DNA of 64,000 bases. It comes from Omphalotus guepiniiformis (taxonomy: Eukaryota; Basidiomycota; Agaricomycetes; Agaricales; Omphalotaceae). The notes below the pieces were generated by a model. The model made no database searches and was not told the DNA's origin. It saw only the letters and a list, made by a program, of their open reading frames with translations. Both the position numbers and the translations under genes were made by a program. The stretch lies in contig JAQOOI010000021.1 in the NCBI GenBank assembly GCA_028554645.1, positions 1,674,001 to 1,738,000 of the forward strand, in the 5' to 3' direction. Of this stretch, positions 1-11,510 are shown in pieces (position 1 is the first letter of the stretch; every line of letters begins with the position of its first letter).

Positions 1-716
1 GAGTATCAGCCTGAGATCGTTGTGAGTGGTAAGCTAAACAACTTTGGTATTACCCTCCAGCCGCCCCAGAAGTCAGGTAAGGGAACACTCCCAGACTCGT
101 CCATGTGCGCCTTGAAACGATCCTCGTACTTCTTCAGCCGGGAGCTCAGTTCCCCCTCTGCTACCACAGTGCTCTGCTTACTTGCCCAGGCGCCGAGTTG
201 GCTTCCTACTGGACGGGATTTAAAATAATCATCGCTTTCTTGACGACTGATCTTCTCGACCTTCCCGACAATCCGTACGGATTTGTGTATCTCCCTCCAG
301 TAGAAAACAAGAGCGACATGTGGGTTCGCAAGAAGCTCCTGAGATTTACGAGAGGTGTAATTAGTGAAAAACACAAAACCGCGGGAATCGAGTTGCTTGA
401 ATAGAACTGTGCGAGCAGATGGAATGCCATTTGGAGTAGCAGTACAGACGGTCATCGCTTCAGGTTCGTGAACATTTCCGCCCTCTACAACTTCTTTGAA
501 CCAAGCATGGAATTGGTCTAAAGGAGACGGGCAAACAGACGAAGGAGAGAGAGCATCCGTCGTCCTGTATTGCTCGTGAGGGAGAACCTGAAGTTTCTCG
601 GGGCTAGGCTCAGATATAATCACATCCATTGAGAGAAACCTTGAGCGCGTAGAACACAAACTCTGAGCGAGGAACTGAGTGCGCCGAGCAAAGTACGGTA
701 GCAGGCTGGAGAGCAT
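1..716 (-). CDS. PDX3: Pyridoxamine/pyridoxine 5'-phosphate oxidase, partial at left edge
   Basis: FMN enzyme that oxidises pyridoxine or pyridoxamine 5'-phosphate to pyridoxal 5'-phosphate, the last step of vitamin B6 salvage. The frame carries the family signature: DQFHAWFKEVVE, then EPEAMTVCTATPNGIPSART, FTNYTSRKSQEL, and RPVGSQLGAWASKQS in the FMN-binding core, ending at PDFWGGWR. There an intron of about 43 nt (53 down to 11) seems to begin, and the C-terminal exon with the usual RLHDR-type end is outside the window. The first ATG is at 716. Its first 29 residues (MLSSLLPYFARRTQ..., Arg/Ser-rich, no acids) look like a mitochondrial presequence. A second in-frame ATG at 629 (MDVIISEP) would give the cytosolic form. 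The family assignment is secure; the start is not. Confidence 0.93.
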
Positions 717-2041
717 TGTAGTGATGTGCCGATCTTGGACCCATATCGATTGGTTATGTAAGCATTGCAATATGGACAGAAATTTTGACGTGCTTCTGTT
801 TAAAATTATAATAATACTCAGTACTGTATACTGTACATATTGATAGTTTGAATTTTTGACTGTGGCAAAGGAAGTTCCAGTATGTATGTAACTCGTATGG
901 TTATGTCATGAATTTTCTCCTGACAGTGATTGAAGTACACATGGAACATCCTATAATAAATGACCGGACCTGAGAGGCGCTTTTCAGATGGAACAAACAG
1001 ACAACTCACACAGCCAATATGCAATATAGCACCTTCAATGCGCGGCGAAGATTGTCAGCTGCGCCGCCATGTAGCCTGAGGCTGGAGGACTTTTCTCTGC
1101 TATGTTTGGCGGCCAGCCGACTCGGATGATCAATATTTCCAACCCATGTATTTAACGTCCAGGGGAACCTGAGGGGAACCAGGATATTCCGGCAACACAC
1201 GAGGGAAAGCGAAGATACATAGCACTATAGTCAAGCTGCAGGCTGCTGCCTGCTCAGTGCTGCTGCACATACAGCTGTGTGTTAGCCATGTGCTCAATCA
1301 TATGGGCTGGCAGTAAAGTCGCGTAGATTAAGGACCTTCAATGACCTGCAAAAGTGTGTTGAGGATTCGACAAAAGGTTACATATTCCTGAGCCAGTGGT
1401 GAAAGTAAGATTAATATCGAAATACTATGTATGAGTTGTATAAGCGACAACTACATGGATCCGAGTCTGCTCTCAATACCGATTCCTATGAATACTCTCA
1501 TAGAAAGATGATCAAAACATCATTGAGTTGAATCCGGCCCCGGAAGGGCTTCTATTACTAACCTCTTACATCTACCCCATAGACAGAGTTCTTGGTGTAG
1601 TACAGCCTGCAGCTCAGAATGCGCTCGCAGGTTGCTCACAAGAGTGACTTGATAAAACTACCCATTGATTTTGAACGCGGGGTTCGGATGGATTCGTCGA
1701 ACTAGTACTAAAACTTGATCAGTTCCACTGTGGGCGCTTGAAAGAAATAAGAGATTAATATTATAATATATGAATGCATTTTTCGTATCCTCCAAGGCGT
1801 CAGAAATCAGATATTTCCTTTCATATTGCAGAATTCCTAGGTAGCCAAGGCGCAAGGGAAAAGCAGGTGAACTAAAGGAAAAATCCTATTCGGCGACTAA
1901 AAGGAGAAAGGCCAGATCTAAGATGTCATGGTCACAGTTACAGGGCTACTATGTATATCATCCCTTTTTTCCATCACCCCCATCCCTTCCTTCCATTAAA
2001 CGGTCATATCTCCTACATAGTAGACGGTTTGCAGCACCAGA
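717..2041. other. Intergenic, divergent promoter region
   Basis: About 1.3 kb between two divergent genes (the B6 oxidase and the kelch/BTB gene). Short frames exist on both strands, but none has a recognisable motif, a convincing splice chain or family similarity. I see only AT-rich sequence and no RNA gene. Confidence 0.6.
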
Positions 2042-5000
2042 ATGCTTCATTCCATCTACGACCTTACTACATCTTGTCGAAAGACAGCTGGCGATGTTCC
2101 CGCCAAACTTGTCGTATGTTTTCAGCTAGTCATTTAACACGAATTCGCCTGAATCTTCTGTTCTGTAGGGTGCTTCAACGACGGTGGTGGGGTCAAAGAT
2201 GTATCTCTTTGTGAGTATCCCCGTATCCTCGCCTTGCAATGGTCTTAACTGACTTATCGGCATATTGGCGCTCAGGGGGGCCGTCTAGTAACGGAACGCA
2301 GGATGGTCTCCGATCTCTACGCCTTCGACCTCGAGACTTTTGTTTGGGAGAAGATCACGCCCTTCCCTGAAGATGACCTTCCTAAGCCGCGATATTTCCA
2401 CAGTGCTGATGCTTGTGAGGATTCTATTGGTTTTTCACCGCTGCCATTCATAGCTGATATTTTATGCAGGGAATAATCAGTTGATCATATTTGGTGGAAT
2501 GAGCAATCAGCCTAATTCTCCCAATGCTGACGAGCTTTGCGTTTTAAACGACGTGCGATTCTTTGACCTTGCTACGCGGCACTGGCTTCCTCAGTCGCAA
2601 TTTCCCGCACCCGTCTCAGATACTTTCGTTCCACGCGCCCGCTACGCCCATCTGTCTTCTATAACAGCAGACCGTTTGTTCATCATTGGCGGCCAGGACT
2701 TCTATAACACATGGCTCGACGACGTTTGCGTATACGACTTACTAGGTAAAGCTTGGGTTCAACGACGCGACTATCCACGTCACTGCGGTACCTATCGTAG
2801 TGTCGCAGTGTCTTCGAATCTCTGTGTTCGCCTTCCTCAGATTGAGGCGCGCGCTTCGCAGGCCTCAGCAAACTTTGGTCCACCTGGTGCTCGTTTTCGC
2901 GAGGCTCATGATACACCTTCCTTGGACTTCACACCGTCAGAGACACTGGTTCACTTGCCGTACTCAGCTACCCCGACAGAAGAACATCCGTCTGACATCT
3001 ATCTGTACAGCAACTACAATGTAATGTCATTCTTCTTTCCTACTCGATGATTGTTAACGATTGGCATATGATTTCGGCAGTTCACTGATGTAAAGCGCGA
3101 GCTTGAAGTCTTTTCTCCGCTTCCTGATACCGATTTTACCGTGCAAGACCGTTCCACGGCCATGAGTGGTCACACACTTCCTCCCGGTCTTCGGTTTCCC
3201 ACAGGAGCGATTCTTGGCACCCACCTCATCATTGCTGGTACTTATCTCGCTCATAGTTACCAATCCTTTTCAATATGGGTGCTCGATCTTCTCACAATGA
3301 CGTGGGCACGCATAGATCCTGGAAAGGCCGTGGAAACTGGCTCGTGGTTCCGTGGGTGTGTTTGGCCAGAGTCCAACAAATTCCTAATTTTCGGAAATCG
3401 GAATGGCAATCTCGTCGATGACTACAATCGTCGTTTGCTGAGCTGGGATCATGTAGCGGTTGTGGATCTGGAAGCTTTCGGAATATATCAGCCTCCTCCA
3501 TTGAGACTGGATCTTCCAATGCAAGAGCTAGGACTAGCAGCTCTCGAGGAGAAAACCTTGGCAGATTTCGAGATCATCTGCGATGATGGTCGGCGAATCG
3601 CCTGTTCACGTAGGCTTCTTGAAGACCGATGGCCTTGGTTTAAAGAGCAGCGAAAAAAGCTCTTGGAGACTGCTTTGATGACGAGCGACCAATTGCCGAC
3701 TTCTCCTATGCATGTGAAGCTTCCGGACCTTCCTGGTGCGATCCATGCAGATGAGCGACGCCCTGACCCACGACTAACGCCACGGGCGTTACATCTCTCT
3801 GAGCCATATCCAATTACACTGGCACTATTGCAATACTTTTATACGCTTGCACTCTTAACCCCTCTCCAACTTGCACCTGCGGTCCTCAGTCAATTACTCG
3901 TCTTGGCTACAAACTACCAAATACCCCATCTAGAATCCCTCGTGAAACACGCAATGCATCGTGCGTTGTGTAATTCAACTTCTGTCGGTGTTTACGAGGT
4001 AGCGACTCTTTGTGGCTGCCGAAGTTTGCAGATACGGTGAGCGCTTCATACAATGATTTTTTTCCGTACTAATTGTAGGTATTTGCAAACTTTACAGCGC
4101 ACTAAAAACTGTTATGGTAAGGGTTCATCTATTCTCAAATGCATTTATCTCTTACTAATTCTGCGTGATAGTCTTACACTCAGAAGCGCCCACGGCGCGA
4201 CAAAGAAACCGGTGGCGGTGGTGGTCGGCCACCAGATAGTGGAGCAGGAGGAGGAGGACCCGGACCGTCCAATGGTCATGATGACCCTTCAGGCGGTTCT
4301 CGAGGTGACAGATTTATCTCGAGGCCACGAGGTACTTCTGATGCGAAATGGCGAACCGCAACAGTCGAGAATGGCGCAGGTAATTACTCGCACAGTAAGC
4401 ACAATCCGTTTCATCGCTTCACCGACGAAACTAGCATTAACATGTGTTATACTTAGACTACGCCAAGTTCCCTTTGCCGTCTCATCCGAACAATTATCGT
4501 TCTACTCACGACCGTCACACTAGTGCTGTCTCCGTTAGAACTGACGACGAGCTGCACGATGTAGCGGATTTGCTGGGTGCAGCTTTGCTTGAGCCGCGGA
4601 ATAGCCCTCGACATGACCGTGCCAAGAGTGAAGATATGTATGAGGCTCTTGTAGATCCGTCTATCGCACATTCCGACTCCGAGAGTGTGGATGAGATCTC
4701 GAGACCGACAACGGCCGAATTTTCATCGGACGCCCGCTCCCACAGATCGTACATCGCGGAGTCCATAACATCGTTTTCGATCTCTGAGTACGAACTTTTG
4801 TCGGTGGATGGTAGTGTCGAGCGAGTGTATCTCCCCCCAGAACCCACATTTGCTTCATTCCATCTTCCTCTATCTCGGCTGGCACCTATCTACACTGGGA
4901 GCCACGATAATAGTGATACCCCTTCGTTAATCTCCCATAAATCCCGCAGCTCTCTTGGTAGCTCTACTAGTCACGTTTCTCCACTGACACCTGGCATCTA

Positions 5001-5598
5001 TACCCCTTCGGAGTACTTGGATCCGGCACCTCTACCTGTCATTGTGGAGCGGCAGTTCGAGGACCAGGCATGGGAACGCTGGAGGCACGATCGTGACTCT
5101 GAAAGTGTGCAGGCTATGCAATTCTCTTCGAAAAGCGATTCCCCGGCAATAATACCAATGTCTCCTTCGGAAGTCACTTCAAGGCCTTGGCCGAAGCAGC
5201 CATCTACTTTGGAATGGAAAGTTCCAAAATCTGGACGGAGATCGTCAGAGGACGTGGAAGTATCCACCATCACTCCAGCCCATGATCCACCGCCGACGCC
5301 CAAGAAGACGGGTACCACGTCGTCGTTCTCGCGCTTGCTGAGAAAAGACAAGGAGACTAGAATGAGCAAGTACGAAACATCCCAACTGCCTCTTGATAGT
5401 AAGGCGCTGAAAGCCGAAGAAAAGAAGCGTAAAAAGGAGGAAGCAAAAGCAAAGACTGAGAGGCTTGCGAGGGAACTCAAAGCTAGCTCACAGGCCCGCG
5501 CGCGACAAGCTGCAGACAGTAATTCTTTAAACTCGCAGGAGCGAAAGAAGAAGGATCCAGGGGCCATGTTTGGTGGTATGGCTGGAATTGTCATGTAG
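2042..5598 (+). CDS. Kelch-repeat/BTB protein, Ral2-like
   Basis: Eight exons were traced: 2042-2113, 2169-2210, 2276-2414, 2470-3020, 3081 to about 4034, 4098-4116, 4172-4379 and 4457-5598. The N-terminal half has kelch blades (KMYLFGGRLVTERRM, QLIIFGG, RLFIIGGQDF, KFLIFGNRNGN) with DLYAFDLETFVWE-type strands. A BTB/POZ part follows (LADFEIICDDGRRIACSRRL, ITLALLQYFYTLALLTPLQL), then a Gly-rich linker, a Ser/Pro-rich acidic region and a Lys/Glu-rich coiled coil ending GAMFGGMAGIVM. Kelch followed by BTB with a long disordered tail resembles S. pombe Ral2, which acts with Ras1 in mating and shape. That match is by architecture only. The start was chosen because this ATG opens a frame that splices cleanly into the first blade. 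One exon is only 19 nt. Confidence 0.82.
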
Positions 5599-6266
5599 AA
5601 AATATCTTCGTCTCTCTTTTTGATTTATCTATTTCATTTATTGCGGACTGCTCCGATTTACTCTCGTTCTATTTAGCACTATCTTTTTCAACTTTCTACT
5701 GTTGTATTCCCACATATGTAGTATCATTGACAGCGTGTGCCGTGTGTCGGCAAATGGACCGTATTTGCACCAAAGTGAATTGCAGGTTGCACATTACTTA
5801 CCGAGACGACAACATCAAAGTGGGGGCGAACACAAGCGCACTATGGAAGATTCACTACTACTTACCTCTACTATGTGTTCAACTATGGTACCTGGTTTGT
5901 CAATCGGCGTTGGTTGCTGTGCACAGCGATGATGATCACAGGAAATTCGCGCCTCCCGTCTACGTCGTTCCTGAGTTCGACACTTTTTATATTCTTCGGC
6001 TTCAAGCTATAATCTTACGTACAGTGTGGATGACAGGACTCATGATCATCCTGATGTACTGCAGCATGGCTGAGTGCTATCAGCTTTTCTATTCCTCTCT
6101 GTGATTTCTGGTGCAGTGGCCTGCAAAGACTGTTCGAGCTTGATACGGCGACAGAAAAGATAGTCCGTATGTCTGGAGCTCAAGTAATCGATAGCGGTCA
6201 AGGGACTCGTGGCTTCACTTTCAAAAAGTTCGTGGACAACGGATTAGATGGCTGCCCCGAGATGTA
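5599..6266. other. Intergenic
   Basis: The 3' flank of the kelch/BTB gene and the 5' flank of the GH99-like gene. A 125-codon frame at 5727-6104 lacks any recognisable domain and is cysteine-rich only by chance composition. I see no supported gene. Confidence 0.5.
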
Positions 6267-8677
6267 ATGTTCTCGTGCAACGTTTGCAGGGCTAATCCGT
6301 CAACCATCCAGCAAAAGTTCCTTGTTGGATACCAAGGCTGGTGAGGAACTATCCCATCAATCCTTTGTCGTGCGTTGAAGTATACTGCTGCAGGTTCACT
6401 TGTCCTGGGGATGGGAATCCTTTGAGTATGCCATTCATACTGTCCAAAGTTGCTCGCTATCTGATTTTGAAGATGAGCATGGTTGGTCACACTGGCTCAG
6501 TCGTCCCATTTCAGCTGGCGGGAGGCCTACGACCGACACCTGGCCTGATGTTTCCCAATACCCACCTTCTGAGCTCTTCCCTGTGTCAGGGTTCAGTCTC
6601 AAGTCCGGAGAGCAGACATTCGTATTCTCATCTCGTCACCCCAAAACCGTTCAAAGGTAAACATATCACTAGTATCTTAGGCTGAAAGTTCACCCAGTCC
6701 CAGGCATTTTAATTGGATGGCGCAATATGGCATAGACGGCGCATTTCTACAACGTTTTGTTGGTCAGTGTGATCCAAATGTCGACAATCAGAAAGTTCTA
6801 CTTTGGCGTGATGAAATTGGGGATCACGTCAAGAACGCCGCAGAGGTGGAGGGTCGCGTCTTCGCCATCATGTAGGTGATTGGATTCGATGGATTGATAT
6901 CAAGCTTATTGCGGCGGTTTTTCGAGGTACGACGTATGTGGTGTTGCACCTAGTCGTGTTCAGGAGATCTTGGAGAAAGACTGGATACACCTTATTCGTG
7001 ATAAGTGTGTCCTGGATAGTCCGAACTATTTGAGGGAATGTGGCAGACCGGTTCTGTGCTTATGCGGTTTGTTCCCTCTTCGATACAGCATTCATACAGC
7101 CTTCCAAAGGCTTCTGATAATTTATGATTGTTGACAGGTTTTGGTTTCAGAAATAGTGCTGGTCATGATCCAGACACAGTACGGGCGATCACATCATATA
7201 TACGGCGAGTCACACCAGGAGGGGCATATATTATTGCAGGTGTGACTGAATAACTCATGCGATTCACTCCTGGACTCAATGGCTTTTGCAGGTGTGCCGA
7301 GTCATTGGCGGACTGGGGATGGCGAAGCGGACCCTAATAAGAGATTTCTCGAAGTTTGGCTGAACGAATTTGATGCTATACTGCCTTGGAGTGTAGGACG
7401 TTATAAAGATGAAGAAGAGGCGGATTCCTTTGCAAGAAACATCATGAAGAAGGACATAGAGTTCCTCAGTTCCTATAATGCAGCTGGTCGCTGTCGTCTG
7501 ATTGACTATATTCCTGTGGTGCTTCCCGGAGGCTTTTTTCCTGCATCAGTATAGAACCAGGAACAGCTGATAGAGACAATTCCAAGGGTTATAACATGTC
7601 CGAAGGCCGATGGGCTTTTAACAACATCAAACGACTGGGAGGGCGATTTTTGTGGAGGCAGGTGTTTAATGCATGTAACCTTGGTGCCAAAAGTATATAC
7701 GGCGCAACCTGGGACGAGTAAGCCTTGAAATATATCACCTGGAAACAGTCTGATTTTCTCCCCAGATACGACGAAGGAACGGCTTTAATGCCAACAGTTG
7801 AGAGTAGACTGTCATTGCCTGTGTCTATGCGGCATCCTTTCATGGCATTGGACGAGGACGGGTACGATGTTCCTGCTGACTGGTAAGTGTTAAGAGACGT
7901 TTCTTCCCCGATTTCCCTTTTCAAGCGTTTCTTAGGTATATGCGCATTTGCGGATTGGCTGCCGAAATTTTGCGAGGCGACGTTCATCTAGACCATACCT
8001 TTCCGCTCCGAGCATTGCAAGGGTTTTGGTCAGGTCATCCTGGGCTTATAGGGAACACCGCCGAGCATGAACATTCCTCTCATGGAGAGCAGCCACCACC
8101 GCCCTACTTTGAAGGTAGCACTCCAACATCTGCTTCGGCATCACGACTGAGAGAAAAACACCCTGCTCTGTGTACGCGTCAGAGGATTGTTCCTGCAGGA
8201 GCCCGCCCTCTTCCTGCAATCCCTTCTAGCGCACAAAATACAAGAGTGTTAGAATCAAATACCGCGATCTTGATACCAAGTGCCAAGGTGGCTCTCGATC
8301 GTGACTCACTCCTTACAAGAAGAGCATCTACCGTGATGAACCTGGACACTTGGGACAGCACATCTCCGTCTTTGAGTTACAAATATGCGGACCCCGATCT
8401 GCCCAATACTGATGCAAGACCTCACACATTTTCTACATTGGCAGAAGGGGTGACAGAATCCAACTACCATATAGCCGTACAATCTAGAGCTGGGCCCATC
8501 TCATCGCCGACAGCGAGTAGTATTTCAGATTGCGACCTATATGAGTTCATGCCTGCTAGTTACTCAGGAGAGGATCACGCTCCTAGTAACATGCTCGCAC
8601 ATACTGTCTCTGTCACCCACCTTGATCCTCAAGCCCAAGGTCTACCCGAGTGGTCCAGCATGAAATCCGATGTATGA
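6267..8677 (+). CDS. GH99-like (xylosidase/arabinosidase-type) protein with disordered PPxY tail
   Basis: The catalytic-type region reads IQQKFLVGYQGW, FTCPGDGNP, HGWSHWLSRPI, FNWMAQYGIDGAFLQRFVGQ, VFAIMYDV, GGAYIIAGVPSHWRTGDGE, VLPGGS and WYMRICGLAAEILRG. This is the fungal GH99-like/xylosidase-arabinosidase fold seen in many agaricomycetes. At least eight short introns are needed. The start at 6267 (MFSCNVCRANPS) is the first ATG in frame with the first conserved strand. There is no signal peptide, so the protein is probably intracellular and its substrate is unknown. The conserved part ends near residue 450. About 200 residues of Ser/Pro-rich low-complexity sequence follow, containing a PPPPY (PPxY) motif of the type bound by WW domains of Rsp5-like ubiquitin ligases. 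Confidence 0.8.
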
Positions 8678-9410
8678 TGAACCGATGTCAACTCAAGACA
8701 GGGTTCTAAGTGTGTCCTCTTTCCTTGCTCTGAAAATCTCGCAACTTACAAACAGCTATATCAGCTTAGAAATGACTGTGTCCCAGTCATGCCGTCTGCC
8801 ATATTGACGACAGTTTCCGACTGTCAGAAATTCACCGCAACACTACTTACTTGACAGTGGAAAATGTGGTTCTCACTCATCTGCCTCCCTGCGCCACAAT
8901 TCTTTCCGCAGCCCCAATTTCGCCCGTCAGCTTTTGATATCTTTAGCGTCCCTCCTCTCTCTGTTCTGTTGACATCGATGTCTCGGACTTGTTAATTGTA
9001 TCAAAACAACTTCTCCGATCAGTATCCGAGCACTTGTCGAGAAAGAGAGTCAAATCATAAGTAGAAATGTATGTTTAGACTACTTATTATTTATACCAGC
9101 TTCTCATTGGACAAAGCTTTTTCGAAGCACAAGTCACGATGCTAGCTCCAGTGAGAGAGTTGAATGAAGCTGGCGCCGGAGCTTCTTTTAATGACAACTT
9201 TGTTTTTGACGGACTCTGTATACACGTAAATTAGCATAGGACGTCGGTCTTATTTGACGTTCAGAAAACAGTACATAGTATATATCGCACGTGTGTTGAA
9301 GAACTGATCCGTGTTCCAACATTGTGCATAATATCTTACACTCCTAGAATACGCTGTGAATCATACAAATTATACAAGGCCGATAGTAATATCAAGGAAC
9401 GAGTTCCCCA
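8678..9410. other. Convergent intergenic region
   Basis: About 730 bp between the 3' ends of the GH99-like gene (plus) and the CHFR-like gene (minus). No coding signal or repeat was recognised. Confidence 0.55.
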
Positions 9411-11219
9411 CTAAATTTCAAGAGTATGAGGACCTTCTGCTGCGGAGGCGACTGTCAAAGGAATCGACGTCTGCTCACTGGGCTCGGCAGGGGTCGTAGA
9501 GACAGCTAAAACTGTGTCGCGCCCCAAAATGTGATTGACTAGGGGAACAAAGTCAGTGCATGCACCTATCAAGAGAAAGGCTACCGACATTCCCTGGCAT
9601 GGCCTGGCAATGTTAAACATCAACCTCATATATCTGCAGATAGATCAATGACCTACTCAAATCTTTCTGTCTAGTGCAGGTACCCCCCTCTGGACAGTCT
9701 TTGCGGTTCAGGATGCTTTCTTCCAGGAAGCCTTTCTGCCGTTCACGGATCCACCATTCCTTTAAACCCCATAGTAATACTTCACAGGCACACTGACGAC
9801 AAATTTTACTTCGGGCGGCCAATGGGTCAGGGTCAATTCCGGCAGAAACCCCATGAATGTCAGCAAACAACTCCAGCTCGATTAGTGGCCTAAACTGCCG
9901 CGGCTGATCCTGAACATGAGCGACGATCTAATGCAGCGTGCATATCAGCCTCATCACTTCACGGTGGCTTTGCGAAGATAATTACTTCACGATAAATATG
10001 CCTAGGTGTAAGACTTTGATCGGTGAGATAGTCAAGCATAAAATCTACTTCCATTGTGTTGCTATTGAAGCACTCGTAAACGTCAGCAGACTGAATCAGA
10101 TCACTGATGTCGTTCATGCCATGGGGCTGTTGTGCGAGCAGAGGTGCAGCACAGCAACGCCCTGGGACGCCTATGCCGCAGAAGGACACCTGACAGAAGT
10201 CGCACTTTGATGTAGAGGGTGCTTGAAGGGCGAGTATATTCTCACTAGATGGTATATAAGTACACGCACAAGGACGCCTGGCATATGAGACGTACCAATT
10301 TCCGCACTGTCCGTGGCCGGCCGGCAGTCCATCATCAAGAGGCCAGGCGTGTTCAAGATCGGTGCTTGGATCAGGAATGGGTTGAGGACAGCGCCACCCA
10401 AAGGGGTTATTTGGAGGACAATGAGGACAGGGCCGCGCATATTCTGCACTTATATTGATGTTGGGTTCTGGCGATGCTTCCCTCGGTGTTGGAAGCTAGG
10501 ACATTTAGATCATGAGCAGGACAAAGAACGGTTATGGAAGATGATCCTCACGCGCATGCTTGTTCCAGCTTTATATATTTCATCAGCTTGCTGACGCTCT
10601 CTGTCTGTACGAGCTTTGTGGGGTGCATTACGCAGCAGTGAATCGAGTACAAGTTGCAGTGGACGAGACGGCGTGACGACAGTAGATACCCCGCGGCATG
10701 CAGGACAATTAGTCCCGCCGTTCTATTCAGAGACGACAATTAGCATCATCCTAGTCAGGACTCAAACTAATTGACGGGAAGGTAGATCGACGTTGCTTCC
10801 CGCACTTTGTACTTCAATGATAGGAAGTGGGATGACTGCAGCGGAAGGTATGGTGAACTCACACGAATCCAGAGTACACAGCAACTAAAAGAGTCAAATA
10901 CGTGATGATCAATGTCAAACAGAGAAATTCTGTGAGAGATGAAAACGCAACTGCCACAAAAGAAATGCTGACAAGGAGAAACGATAACAGGTTTATATAC
11001 CAGTTGGGTACAACATCCGCAAATTAGTTCCTCTGCTAGATCATCAGCGAGCTTGTTAGCGTTGTCCCCAACATGATTATCTCTCTGCGTTTCCGTTGAC
11101 TCTTCGATTGTGGGTTCTTCCTTCAGTCTTTTGCGACTACTTTCGTCATGTCCTTCAAAGGAAACAGACGCTCGCCTCTTCAGAGTAAGCTCTGAAGACT
11201 GAGACCACGTTGCATCCAT
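9411..11219 (-). CDS. CHFR-type RING E3 ubiquitin ligase lacking FHA domain
   Basis: The first exon gives MDATWSQSS..., a basic/acidic linker, and then the RING start ELICGCCTQLVYKPV and SPCQHFFCGSC. The RING is completed across two introns by CVLWIR and NGGTNCPACR. Downstream exons give the Cys-rich tail typical of CHFR: CPHCPPNNPFGWRCPQPIPD, KCDFCQVSFCGIGVPGRCC, SLTPRHIYREV, KICRQCACEVLLWGLKEWW and HAREFNHILGRD. CHFR proteins are mitotic-checkpoint E3 ligases, normally FHA-RING-Cys-rich. Here fewer than 90 residues precede the RING, and a different gene ends 290 bp upstream, so the FHA part is absent. The last intron seems to use a weak donor (GTCGGT). The frame is kept by it, and the conserved HAREFNHI string is restored. 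Confidence 0.87.
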
Positions 11220-11510
11220 GGCTATGAATGAATGAGCTAGGAGATGCTAAGTTTTAGCTGTACAGCGCAAAGGTAAGGCTGGAGTCCAGAATTTACGAGA
11301 GGTCGCAGTGAGTGCCAGAGCCACAATACAATGCTTGTTATAGTAATCATGATCGATGTCCGTACTTTAGTCCTACGGCCCGTAGCTCCGTAAATAAATC
11401 CAATATAGCTATTCTTTTCTACTGTCCAGTACACTGGCAATACAGGTAACAAAATTCGATACAACTCAGTCCAACACAGAAAAGTCCAAGATGGAGACAA
11501 ACGACTAAAA

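Noticed and set aside
5727..6104. 125-codon plus-strand frame between the kelch/BTB and GH99-like genes
   Set aside because: No in-frame link to the GH99-like N-terminus and no domain; likely chance.
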